From Hypsibius dujardini (Eukaryota > Tardigrada > Eutardigrada > Parachela > Hypsibiidae), in NCBI GenBank assembly GCA_001579985.1, contig LRSR01006449.1, positions 1-64,000 of the forward strand: a stretch of DNA of 64,000 nt. The letters run 5' to 3'. A program made the translations under genes and the position numbers. A model generated the notes under the pieces. It was not told the DNA's origin. It saw only the letters and a list, made by a program, of their open reading frames with translations, and ran no database searches. Positions within the stretch are counted from its first letter, which is position 1, and every line of letters starts with the position of its first letter. Of this stretch, positions 24,530-33,950 are shown in pieces.

Positions 24530-24843
24530 ATCTGTCTGTCTATCTTCTGTCTTTTGTCTCCCTGTTTGTATCTGTCAATAAGTCGAATTTGACAATGGCT
24601 ATCACTCTTCAAGCTTTATGCAGCTCATTTTGTCTTCGCATTTTTTTGCAGCTTTGTGCGAGGAATTTCAAAGCCAAAAAGGAACGCGCTCTGGCCAACG
24701 GCAGTTCACTGCCCGGGCTAATTATTCAACGAAGATCCCTCCGTCCCGATGTTGAAAGTGCTCAGGTTTTGCTGCACAACACCAAGGCGGAGTGTCACTT
24801 TGAGAATCGATCTTTCGCGTTTTCTGAGTTTCTACCTCCGTAA
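22702..24843 (+). CDS. Fuseless-like multi-pass membrane protein, copy B
   Basis: Four exons, 22702-23077, 23374-23558, 23874-24395 and 24652-24843, join in phase to 424 residues. Exons 2 and 3 have exactly the lengths of copy A (185 and 522 nt) and the same phases. Shared motifs include FWAGVWMFLDLHFYP, GFWMVQDYYSGVTVPSACFS, SCNGVASPLGTAFDE, FEWRGIWVLLDLLLFP, IFCENYVADRNGPEQF, LLHGNSLFVLEVVLDGG and CHFENRSFAFSEFLPP at the end. An in-frame stop TGA directly precedes the ATG at 22702; the ATG at 22750 is the start shared with copy A. The predicted place is a membrane, with several hydrophobic spans. Introns 2 and 3 are mostly (TGTC)n. Copies A and B lie in opposite orientation about 8 kb apart, on either side of the cathepsin gene, which points to an inverted duplication. 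Confidence 0.77.
23585..23785. repeat. (TGTC)n microsatellite in intron 2
   Basis: Nearly uninterrupted TGTC units with occasional TGTT and TGCC variants fill most of the intron. A second, shorter array fills part of intron 3 (24445-24560). Confidence 0.9.
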
Positions 24844-25198
24844 ACTGTTTCTACCTTCTTCTTTTACTTGACTCGCACACTACTAAACAATGTACATAGT
24901 TACTGTCTGAAGGCCTGTTCTGGTGTTCTGCGTTTGTGTCCAGCCATCGCGCGACGTAAATCATGAGAGAAAAATAACAGATTCATTTAGAATACTTCGT
25001 CAGAACCCGTTAACATTTTAAATTTCGTAAGGGTACCGGAAATTCGTTGGAATTGCGCTCGGGATCCTAAGGTGAATTCAACTCGTACGCTAGATTTCGC
25101 GAAAGATTCACACGTTTATAACCGTTTTTAGGGACACTTTTAGGAAATCCCTCAATACCCCTTTTTGTAGGATGTCCTCCAAAATCCTAGTTTTTTTC

Positions 25199-26336
25199 AG
25201 GGACGCTTGCGATTACAAAATGCTGAGCCGTACAGAACAGACGGTCAGTGCTTATAGTTGACGGATGATTCACGGTCAGATCGGAAGGTTAACTTGTCAA
25301 GAGAATGGATAGTCGGTTGACGGACAGCCCTACGCCCACACTCCCACAGGCTGATAGTTAGTCAAGATGTAAACGATCACTGTCGAAGGCTAACTGAAAG
25401 TACCGATGGTCAGGTCGGTAGAGTGACGGTCAGGTCTGTAGATTGACGGTCCGACCGGACAGGCTGGCTCGCGTACAGCTCGAAAGGTTACCGCTTAACC
25501 AGAAACCGTCGGTCAACTCGATTGACTGATGGCGGTTAGTGTTTCAAGTTAACAGTCAGTTCGTAAGGTTGGCGGTATGTCTGAAAAATAGTTGGTCAGT
25601 CCTAAAGATTAGGGCTCACACTTTAAGATTGATTGTGCGCCCAGAAGATCGACTGTCAGTTCGAAAGGTTGTTTGTTAATCATCCCGGAAGGTTGACAGT
25701 TTAACCGGCAAATTTCGAACAGACCGTCGCAGTCTTCCTATTACACCGTCAGCCTTCCGGTCTGACCGGTAACTTTTCGAACTGACCATCGACAGTCATG
25801 GTACACCGTTAACTATCCGGATCGACGGATAATCTTCCGATCTGACCGACAGCGTACGCCGTCCACCTTTCCGAGCTTATTGGTAGCCCTTTGCATTGTC
25901 CGCTAGCCTGCTGGACTGACCGTCAAACTGTTCGTTCACTCTGCCGAACTGATCGTTGATCTTCCTGCTCAACTGTCAATCTTTCGGACTGCCCGTTAAC
26001 TTTCGACTCTGATCGTTCACATCCTGACAAACTTTCAGCATATGAGACGTGTGAGGCCATCCGTCAAATAACCATCTAACCTCTTGATCACCTGCCCAGC
26101 TGACCGTCAAACATCCTTCAATCAGAAGCACTGACCGTTGGTCTCGGCTGACGGGCTGCATGACTGCCAACCTTTCGGCTAAACCGTCAATTGTTCAGAT
26201 GAGTTTCCGCTCTTACCACCCTCTACGCCGACAGACCGTCCTGGTTGACGGCTTCTACCGGTCATTCCACGCTGTTCGTGTTTGCAGGCTTATGTTCTGT
26301 ACGGCTCACTATTTGGTAGTTTTAAGCGTCCCTAAA
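25199..26336. mobile_element. 1.1-kb foldback element with inverted GACGGTCAG arrays
   Basis: The left end AGGGACGCTTGCGATTACAA followed by TGAGCCGTACAGAACA pairs with the reverse complement of the right end (TTCTGTACGGCTCACTATTT ... AAGCGTCCCT). Between them the left half repeats units of about 20 nt like GACGGTCAGNCCGNAAGGTT, and from about 25740 the same units run in reverse complement (AACCTTTCGAACTGACCGTC). No coding capacity and no clear target duplication. Confidence 0.7.
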
Positions 26337-26614
26337 GAAAACAAGATTTTTAAGGGCCGCACCTGAAAAAACTTGTTCCTCAAAAAAGCGGTTGCATGCG
26401 CTCTCGTGACGATTTTGTGATTGATAGATACATTTTAAATGTAACAACTGACTGCTGCGCACACCCGGGAGGACGAGAACAAAATGTAAATCCGTTTTCG
26501 GCCTTCTCGTCGGCCAGAACTCGGGCTCACGTGTTGATTCATAAATTTTCAACCAAACTAACTCTCAGCCAACTCTGGTCGGAAGCACGATAACAATCAC
26601 GGTTGAAACAATAG

Positions 26615-26930
26615 GAACGTTTAAGCAGACGGCGTAAGCGTAACGTAAGCGTAAACTTAAGGACACGGACCAATAGGAATGAGGCACGGGGTGTGGCCTC
26701 TATTAAGGTTAGTTTCTTACGCTACTGCCTGACGTAAGGGGCAATGGACCTTAAGTTTCGCCGTAAGAACGGAGTAAGAAAATTTCATTCTTGATTCCGA
26801 GTGGTTTCTTTAAAATTTTCTGTTCTTACGCCTTACGCCGAGTGCTTAAACATCCAGTCGTAAGCGTAAACTTAGCGCATCTTACGCCTAAGTTTACAAT
26901 ACGCTTACACCGGTTTGCTTAAACGTCTCT
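26615..26930. mobile_element. TIR element with CGTAAG repeats
   Basis: Left end ACGTTTAAGCAGACGGCGTA and right end (reverse complement ACGTTTAAGCAAACCGGTGTA) match well. The inside carries several CGTAAGCGTAAACTTA units in both orientations. Confidence 0.65.
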
Positions 26931-28080
26931 AATAGTCACTGCTGACAGTAAACAAAACCAGGTCTCAGGTGGAGAGAAATGAAAAACGCTCGCGTCAAGC
27001 GCAGTGCACTTGCATCCGCGCTGATGCTAAGAGCCCGAAAATTTCCGTCGACGGGCACTTGACCGGTTGTACATTATTACACCCACTTATCGTCTTCCCA
27101 ACTCATTCGGCGCTTGCAAGAACTCGTACTCTGCTGCTTACTTCTGGCCGTAAAATAATTAATTATTATGCCAGGCTGAAGTTAGGCTTGTCTTTGGATT
27201 CACCAATGATAAGGTTCTCGAGCCCATATTATGTTGCTATATTATACAGTAATATATTATTTCATAATATAGGTTCCTATAACATTCCTATACAGCCAGT
27301 AAAGGAATAATTGCGAGATGCCAATTATAGATATTCGATTAACGAATGTGGTTGTATATTTTTTTATTATTTTAGCAAACTGCAACTCATAGGTGCGGGA
27401 GCAGGACATAAATTGGTCCGAGTTGGTGGCCATATTTGAGACCAATCAAACTGCCAGGCACGGGGATCACTCCATCAGCAGTCGCGAAAGCCTTTGCTTC
27501 AACCTCCTTACAAGACGGTTCTGGTGGAGAGCAGTAAAATGATCAGAGATTGATCAAAAGAGGCTGTAACAGACTAACAGTAACATTATGATAACGTTGA
27601 TGGGACTTGCTGGTCACTGTAAAGTACTAGTAAATGTACATTCCAGTTCTCTTCCGATCGTAGTCCATCAGTCAGGTAGAGGTGGGCACTGTAATAAGGA
27701 AGAGTAAATATGATATAATAGAGATAGTGCGGCCGTCAATAAAATGTGTAAAAAAAGTCTGTCAAAAAGGGGTACAGTATGCTCGCGATCTCAAGGGACA
27801 GCTAAGCCCTGCCTCCCTCGGTATGGCTCTGCACTTGTTTGAACATTCAATCTGATTCACTCTTCTCTGATTGGCTGATTTCGTACAACTTACTCATTGT
27901 GCTCGATTGATTGTTTCGTATCAGTTATCGAAATTTATATTTTTAATCTCGTTTGCTGCTGCCGTTGGTCATAGATTCATTTGATTTGAATCTGGAATTA
28001 ATGAACGAAAAGAGATTTCCTCCTCGTTGATTGTTTGATTGTACAGTTGTGCTTTCCATGTTTATATCCCTACAGGGCTA

Positions 28081-28690
28081 ATCCGTCAGCGGACAGTCGA
28101 GAAGTTTGTTCGGTTTCGTTAAGTTTGACGGAAGTTTTGAATGTGGTAGTGAAACTGTCGTTCATGGCGGTGTGAGGACTTGAACAAGCGGTTCCTGATA
28201 GGACGTGACCGAATGATGGTATACGCTTGAAGATTCTTAATAATACTTTCACATCGGTGGGAAAATATTAAAACTGTCATGTTCCTATAATGAAGATCAT
28301 TTGTTTTCTCTCAAGATGACAAATGAGAGCTATCCATTTTCATCATGTAACTGGCTGCACGAAAATCTTCGCTGTACTGGCGGTGTTCCAGCGTCCTTTT
28401 CTGAGGTAGACCGCACGAACAATCTGTTAAGGTATTTTTATTACGTTGACGCCTAATATGTTAACGTTTCATGTTTCTTTCCAGTTAGGCATTCTTGGGG
28501 CCGAGCTTTTCCCTAATCAATCTAGAGAATCCAGGCTTGTTTTTCACATGGCTTGCAGTCACTAATTAGTTCTATGATCAAGGAACGGTCTACTGCACTG
28601 TATTTTTAACGTGATGCGTCTTGCTTCATAGCGGCTCACATTACTCCATAAAATATTATTCAACAAAACGTGAGCAAGTTATTCACTCCA
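28081..28690 (-). pseudogene. Relic of duplicated GPCR 5' region (N-terminus plus upstream DNA)
   Basis: This stretch matches 30789-31405 along about 610 bp in the same orientation. It covers the upstream flank and the first about 50 codons of the GPCR (SFGHVLSGTACSSPHTAMN, SVKLNETEQ), then stops before the first membrane helix. There is no seven-helix body below 28081. The small open frame seen at 31200-31391 is broken here by length changes. Confidence 0.8.
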
Positions 28691-29685
28691 TCAAATGCAG
28701 AAACGGAACCACAAAAGTAGTGTAGAGATAGTGTAGCTCGATTGTTTCAAGTGCGTCTAAAGCACAGCAGATTTTTCACTCCTCGCTGGTGGTCCGAACT
28801 GAGCGAGTGTAGTGCCAGCAATATGAACTGAAATCAGAAAACTAATTGAGTGCTCGGTCTCCTATAGAATTGTACACTGTACATGAGTATAGCATTTACG
28901 TAAAAACACTTCCGGAATTCGTTGACTGTATTCTAAACTCATTTTCAGCGTGTTTGAAAATCTGCCTATTTTTAAATCGATCAACCTAAGTGTTTTCTTC
29001 GTTCAGAGTGACTTTTGATATTGCAACATCATCCATTGCAAAATGGCAACCGTTTTTCCAAAACCGTATGCAAAACTCAGCGTGCTGGCTTTTTGGTTGG
29101 CTGATTGTGGTAAAAAATGACATATCTTTTTGATGATTATCGCTTACTAGCTTTATATATTTTGAGACCCTCATATTTACATTCCAGCTGAAATTGTTTG
29201 ATGAAAAAGAAAAAAAAAGGAAAAATTGCGGAGATGTTCAAATAGAACAAAGTGTTTCTATGTTAATGGTACCCCTATACCGGTATGTATTGTAGGACTT
29301 CCTACATGGTGGGGTGTGTTCGACCCAAGGTCATGGACACGCAAGGCAAAACGAGAGGGAACAATCCTAGAGTATTTGGAGTATTATTGATCAAGACGGA
29401 GTGAACATATATGATGCCTTATTCCACGTTCTCTGCCGTATTTATTTGGCTTTTAGTGCCGACCCAAGAAAGAAGGAGGAAGAAAACTTGGGAAGAAATC
29501 AATAAAAGGGCGTTTCTTTACGACTTTGAGTAAAGGCTTTACACTCCTTCAGCCTATCTAATAACTCGTGTACGTATATGGAAGTTACACAACGAAGCAA
29601 GTAGACAAAACCGAACGGCTTATGCTAAAGAACCTTACAGTATACATGTATAGCGTGTTTATCTCCAGTCAACCCAAACATATAG
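28691..29685. other. Stretch with no recognised feature
   Basis: AT-rich DNA between two GPCR relics. I checked it for remaining GPCR helices and saw none. A poly(A) signal (AATAAA on the minus strand near 29448) may serve the GPCR gene upstream. Confidence 0.4.
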
Positions 29686-29762
29686 CACGTACAAGGCTGA
29701 CCACCTATCCACACAAGGCCAACGTCTTAAGGAGCCACAGCTGCACAAGTAAGGGGAAACGC
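29686..29762 (-). pseudogene. Relic of GPCR transmembrane segment 7
   Basis: The minus strand reads LVQLWLLKTLALCG then a stop and VVS, matching LIQLWLFKTLALCGYVVS of the intact GPCR. It lies directly beyond that gene's stop codon. It is too short to belong to a working gene. Confidence 0.7.
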
Positions 29763-29766
29763 GTCG

Positions 29767-30936
29767 CTAATCAAGGAACTCCACCTGAAGTGTCAGTGGT
29801 GACAGAAAATGTCGGGGCGCCTCAGAAGGCATCAGAACCGTAGCAAACTTCTCATTCCGCTCCTGTGGTCTGAACTCAGAGCCAGCAATATGAACTGCCA
29901 ACCAAAAGTACATGAGAAAACCATTGCTTCCCTTTCCCGACCCATAGGTGATGCTTACCGGACTGACCACGTAGCCACATAGGGCCAACGTTTTGAAGAG
30001 CCATAGTTGTATCAGTACGGGATAGCGTGCCACCAACCAGGGGAAACCCGACTGCAGCGTCGGTGGCGGAAGAAAGCACAGACAGTGCCAGAGAAAGGTC
30101 ACGGTCAACATTTTCGCCATTATAATGTGTCGAGATTTGATCGTGCGAAGATGCGGTCTTTCCACCACTGGAACAGCACCAGCCATGGGTGAAACTTGTC
30201 GACCCTTCAGATACTTCACCAACCTTCGCACTCCCAGGGTAAGATAAATAACCCCGATCAGCGCAATCGGAAGGTATGTTCCAGCCGTCACTCCGATGAA
30301 GCGGTAACCGAATGACTCGTCGGCTGCCACGACGCACACCCGAAATGGCACCGTCTGTTGGACGAACTTTCCGCCGATTTCCAAATAAACTGCTAGATTA
30401 GATGCAAGTCCAATCGCCCAGGGCATAATGAACATGAAAGTAAGGACTCTTTTTGAGATCACATATTGGTAATGATACGGGAGCGTGAGAGCCACAAAAC
30501 GACTAATCGCCAGCGCCAAGGACGTCCAGTTTTCCGCGTAGAGAGCGGACAAATGAAGGAACATGAAGACATTGCAGCGGATATCTATGGGGGATCCTCT
30601 CATTCCCATGTAGGTTGTGATGTTGGAAATGGGAAAGGTCACGCCGCAGAGGATGAGGTCTACACACATCAAATGGATGAGGAGGATGTGGGAACCCTTG
30701 CGCAATCGCTCTAGCTGGAAGGACGCAATGAGGAGGAGGATTATTAAACCGCTGCCCATTCCGCTGGCGAGGATCGAAAAGAAAAACCATCCGTCAGTGG
30801 ATAGTCGAGAAGGTTGTTCAGTTTCGTTAAGTTTGACGGAAATGTTGAATTTGGTGGTGACACTGTCGTTCATGGCGGTGTGAGGATTTGAACAAGCGGT
30901 TCGTGATAGTGCGTGACCGAATGACGGTATACACAT
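29767..30936 (-). CDS. Rhodopsin-like GPCR, single exon
   Basis: One uninterrupted frame of 389 codons. Extracellular N-terminus with N-glycosylation sites (MNDS, FNIS, LNET); the start may be 30936 or the Met of MNDSVTT at 30873. Seven hydrophobic spans: TM1 FFFSILASGMGSGLIILLLI, TM2 LLIHLMCVDLILCGVTF with the conserved Asp, TM3 preceded by RCNVF (conserved Cys) and ending ISRFVALT, TM4 with PWAIG, TM5 TYLPIALIGVIYLTLG, TM6 MLTVTFLWHCLCFLPPP, TM7 ALCGYVVSPVSITY. The family motifs are changed: DRY reads SRF and NPxxY reads as SPVSITY. Ligand unknown; I cannot place it in a subfamily. It lacks introns, unlike its neighbours, which is common for lineage-expanded GPCRs. Two relics (28081-28690 and 29686-29762) show local duplication. 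Confidence 0.85.
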   Translation of the reverse strand: MCIPSFGHALSRTACSNPHTAMNDSVTTKFNISVKLNETEQPSRLSTDGWFFFSILASGMGSGLIILLLIASFQLERLRKGSHILLIHLMCVDLILCGVTFPISNITTYMGMRGSPIDIRCNVFMFLHLSALYAENWTSLALAISRFVALTLPYHYQYVISKRVLTFMFIMPWAIGLASNLAVYLEIGGKFVQQTVPFRVCVVAADESFGYRFIGVTAGTYLPIALIGVIYLTLGVRRLVKYLKGRQVSPMAGAVPVVERPHLRTIKSRHIIMAKMLTVTFLWHCLCFLPPPTLQSGFPWLVARYPVLIQLWLFKTLALCGYVVSPVSITYGSGKGSNGFLMYFWLAVHIAGSEFRPQERNEKFATVLMPSEAPRHFLSPLTLQVEFLD

Positions 30937-31199
30937 GAAGATTCTTAATAATACTTTTACGCCGGTGGGAAAATATTAAAATTGTCACGTTACAATAAGG
31001 AAAATCATTTGTTTTCTCTCAAGATGACAAATGAAAACTATCCATTTTCATCATGTGACTGACTGGATGCACGAAAATCTTCGGAGTATTGGCGGTGTTC
31101 CAGAGTGTTCATTTTCTGAGGTAGACCGCACGAGCAATCTAATAATGTATTTTTATTACGTTGACGCCTAATATGTTAACGCTTCATGTTTCTTCCCAC

Positions 31200-31391
31200 T
31201 TAGGCATTCTTGGGGCCGAGCTTTTCCCTAATCAATCTAGGGAATCCAGGCTTGTTTTCACATGGCTTGCAGTCAATAATTAGTCCTACGATCAAGGAAC
31301 GGTTCACTGCACTGTATCCCTTACGTGATGCATCTTGCTCTATAGAGGCTAATATTACTTCATAACGTGTCATTCTACGAAGTGTGAGCAA
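31200..31391 (-). CDS. Small hypothetical frame upstream of the GPCR
   Basis: A 63-codon frame, MLTLRRMTRYEVILAS ... IIDCKPCENKPGFPRLIREK and then GPKNA. It has a CxxC motif and balanced composition, but no signal peptide. The duplicated copy at 28.5 kb is disrupted, so there is no conservation to support it. I do not recognise it. It may be chance, or an exon of an unseen gene (GCC|TAAGTG at the end is not a donor). Confidence 0.2.
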   Translation of the reverse strand: MLTLRRMTRYEVILASIEQDASRKGYSAVNRSLIVGLIIDCKPCENKPGFPRLIREKLGPKNA

Positions 31392-31593
31392 GCGATCAAT
31401 TCCAGTCGGAATGGTTGGAGAATTTCGCTGAAATTGACGGACATGTTGAGGCTTGTGATGACAGTTTGGTTCAGTTCATCCTGGTTTGTCAGGATACGAG
31501 TTGCGGTATAACTCTGGTGGTGGTAATGGGATAAAAATTTACTACATTATGCACTACATTAATATACGAATACACCACATGTTGTGTCAAAAG

Positions 31594-32092
31594 TAGAGGT
31601 GTGCAAACCGCACCGCAGACCGCACTGCACCGCCGCAAACCGCGCGGCGGTACGGTTTTGGACTGCTCGCGGTCTGCGGTGCGGTTGCGGTTAAGAAGTC
31701 TGCGGTTGCGGTTTTGCATTGTTTAACCGCCGCAAACCGCGAAATATCTGAAAACCAATTTAATTGTGCACGATAACTCGTTCCGTAGTTTGCACCACAT
31801 GTCGCGTCATTTGTTTACGCTGGTAAGTTAGGGTTCGTGCTTTTAATCGGTTCACAAGTCATTGGAGTCCATAAATGGAACAGAACCGTGCGTTAAACCA
31901 GCTGTTCCGATTTAAAGACAATTTTGATCGAATCGAGCGGTTTCTGCGGTGCGGTTGCGGTTAAGAAAAATTTATCCGCGGTCAGCGGCGGTGCGGTTTT
32001 GTCAATTTCTCGCGATGCGCTGCGGTCGCGGTTAAAAAATTGGGCTGCGGTGCGGTCTGCGGATTGATTTTTTTTAACCGTGCACAGCTCTA
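31594..32092. mobile_element. hAT-like non-autonomous element with 8-bp target duplication
   Basis: The 499-bp element is flanked by GTCAAAAG on both sides (31586-31593 and 32093-32100). Ends TAGAGGTGTGCAAACCG and (reverse complement) TAGAGCTGTGCACGGTT. The sub-terminal regions consist of GCGGTGCGGTTGCGGTTAA-type repeats, inverted between the two ends. An exact 8-bp duplication is characteristic of hAT elements. There is no transposase frame. The perfect duplication suggests fairly recent insertion. Confidence 0.85.
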
Positions 32093-32468
32093 GTCAAAAG
32101 GTTGTCAACCAGGGTGAGGGCATCGCAAATTCACAAGATAATGATCCGATGGAAATTGAAAGGCGTCCACTAACGTTGAAATGGAAACATTGATATTGCG
32201 TTACATTTATGATTAATTCTACCCTGTATCATTGTCTTTCAATTCGATCTTTTTGAAACCGGGAACGCCAACAACGATTAATCGATAAAATTGGTACGTC
32301 GTTGTTGTCATTTTACAGTTCTGTACATCGACAATCAGAAGTCTTACGGCATTGGGTGCGAATGGTAGTACCGCACCATGTATCATGACGATGGAGTACG
32401 AGGGGCATGCTGAAATGATTGAAAGTTCATTTTTATCTTTTTTTTATTTACAACCTATGAACAATATT

Positions 32469-33010
32469 TCACTCGAACATCGCAATATAATCTCCGTTGC
32501 ATTCAATGCACTTCTTCAGCCGGGCCAGCCATTGCTGGAAAATAAACAAAAAGCTATTGATGGAGAGTTGGTTCTGCGCAGACGTCACTTACCCGTTCAA
32601 CTCCTTTTCATTCAAAAAAGTCCTGCCACTTCAAAATTTTCTTCAATTTAGGAAGACGAAAAAAGTCACACGGTGCAAGGTCGGAACTATAGGGCTGGTG
32701 AGGAAGAGTGGCACGTTTCTTCTTTTTTAGGAATTTCGTTGTTGGTGCAGAAGTATGTTAAAAGTAAAAAAGTCTTTGTGTGTCTGTTCTCGGTCTTCTG
32801 ACAGCTTGTGAAGAACCCATCTGACACAGACCTTCCTGACTTTTAGCTCTCCATGACTTGCAGGGCTGGAGATCCAATGCTCAGTAACTGCTCCATCCAC
32901 TCACATGTTTTTGGAGGATTTTGCTTGATGAGGCGTTGAACCTCGGAGACAACTGCGTGCGTCACTGCAGTTGCGGCGTCCTAAAGACAGTCGATCTTCC
33001 AGATCAATCC
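32469..33010 (-). pseudogene. Decayed mariner-type transposase
   Basis: Minus-strand fragments match the C-terminal half of mariner transposases: HQPYSSDLAPCDFFRLPKLK (the mariner HPPYSPDLAP-DxF block with the last catalytic Asp) and LARLKKCIECNGDYIAMFE (the usual xxWxKCIxxxGDY end). Stops and frameshifts interrupt it (for example the TGA after WQDFFE), so it is inactive. No intact terminal repeats were found. Confidence 0.75.
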
Positions 33011-33149
33011 TTCCTATTTTACGAAACTATCTCCAGACGGTTGCAATAGATGGAGCCAAGTCTCCAAAAGTTATTTTCAAACGGTTAAAACATTCAAGAG
33101 GGGATTAATAATTTCTAAAATCATACTTTTTATATTATATTTTATAATT

Positions 33150-33565
33150 TTGTAATAGAACTATAATCATGATGATTTTCAGAACTAATTTTATCGGTGA
33201 GAATATGAAAAAACAATTCGGCAAAATTCAAAGTTGGAAAAACTGAAAGATTCCATTTTGCCTGATTTTGCCCGTAAAAACTTCATTTTTGAATAATTTT
33301 GAATTTTAAAATTGAATTTTGAGAAGGACATTGTCCAAATTCTTTAAATTAAACTACTTCCCGAAATCGAAATTATTACAGTCAAAATCAGGGATAACGG
33401 AATCTTCCAGTGTTTTCCCAATTTTGGAATTCTAGCAAAAACTTCCATCTCCTGACCGATGAAATTTGTTTTGAAATGTATTATAACTATAGTATAGCTC
33501 TATTAATAATGTATACAACGGTGACATTCTGGGGTTCCCCCTCTAAAAATCGTTCCAAGTAAGGA
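33150..33565. mobile_element. Truncated copy of the 60.6-kb palindromic element
   Basis: Matches 60690-61270: ATGATGATTTTCAGAACTAA, GGCAAAATTCAAAGTTGG, GTCAAAATCAGGGATAACGG and the right end CCCCCTCTAAAAATCGTTCC. The left terminus (TTGGAACGATTTTTAGAGG) is missing. Confidence 0.65.
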
Positions 33566-33950
33566 TTGGTCCACCTGATCTTCAATTGTCACTGGAGCTA
33601 AAATGGTTGAAGCAGTGTTTCCAGCACGACACGCCAGAAATATCTTCCGTGCTTGGATGTTCATAATGTTGGGGGCAAGGCGTGAAGCTTAACTCATTTA
33701 TAGTATTATATTATATATCGATACACCGACGGTTAATGCGATCACTACAGCTAGCTCTCGAAAGATTTGGTTCCCCGAATAAAAATAGCTTAATATGCAG
33801 ATAATGGGTGGTACGCACTTGGACTGCGTGTGAGATTGAAAAGCGACCAAACACTCGATGACTGACTATTTGATTATTTCATCCTTCACTGTTGAAATGG
33901 TTTCACATTAGCTTCCCAGAGGTTCCTCGCATTCCTTTAATCTTCTCAAC

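Larger units (their letters stand above)
24844..28080. other. Gene-free stretch with two foldback elements
   Basis: No exon recognised. Contents are the GACGGTCAG foldback (25199-26336), the CGTAAG element (26615-26930), a copy of the MITE family of 5173 (about 27721-27790), and otherwise unremarkable AT-rich DNA. Confidence 0.5.

Noticed and set aside
31200-31391. Insect chemosensory protein (OS-D) similarity
   Set aside because: NRSLIVGLIIDCKPC faintly recalls that family, but the cysteine spacing is wrong (CxxC instead of C-x6-C).
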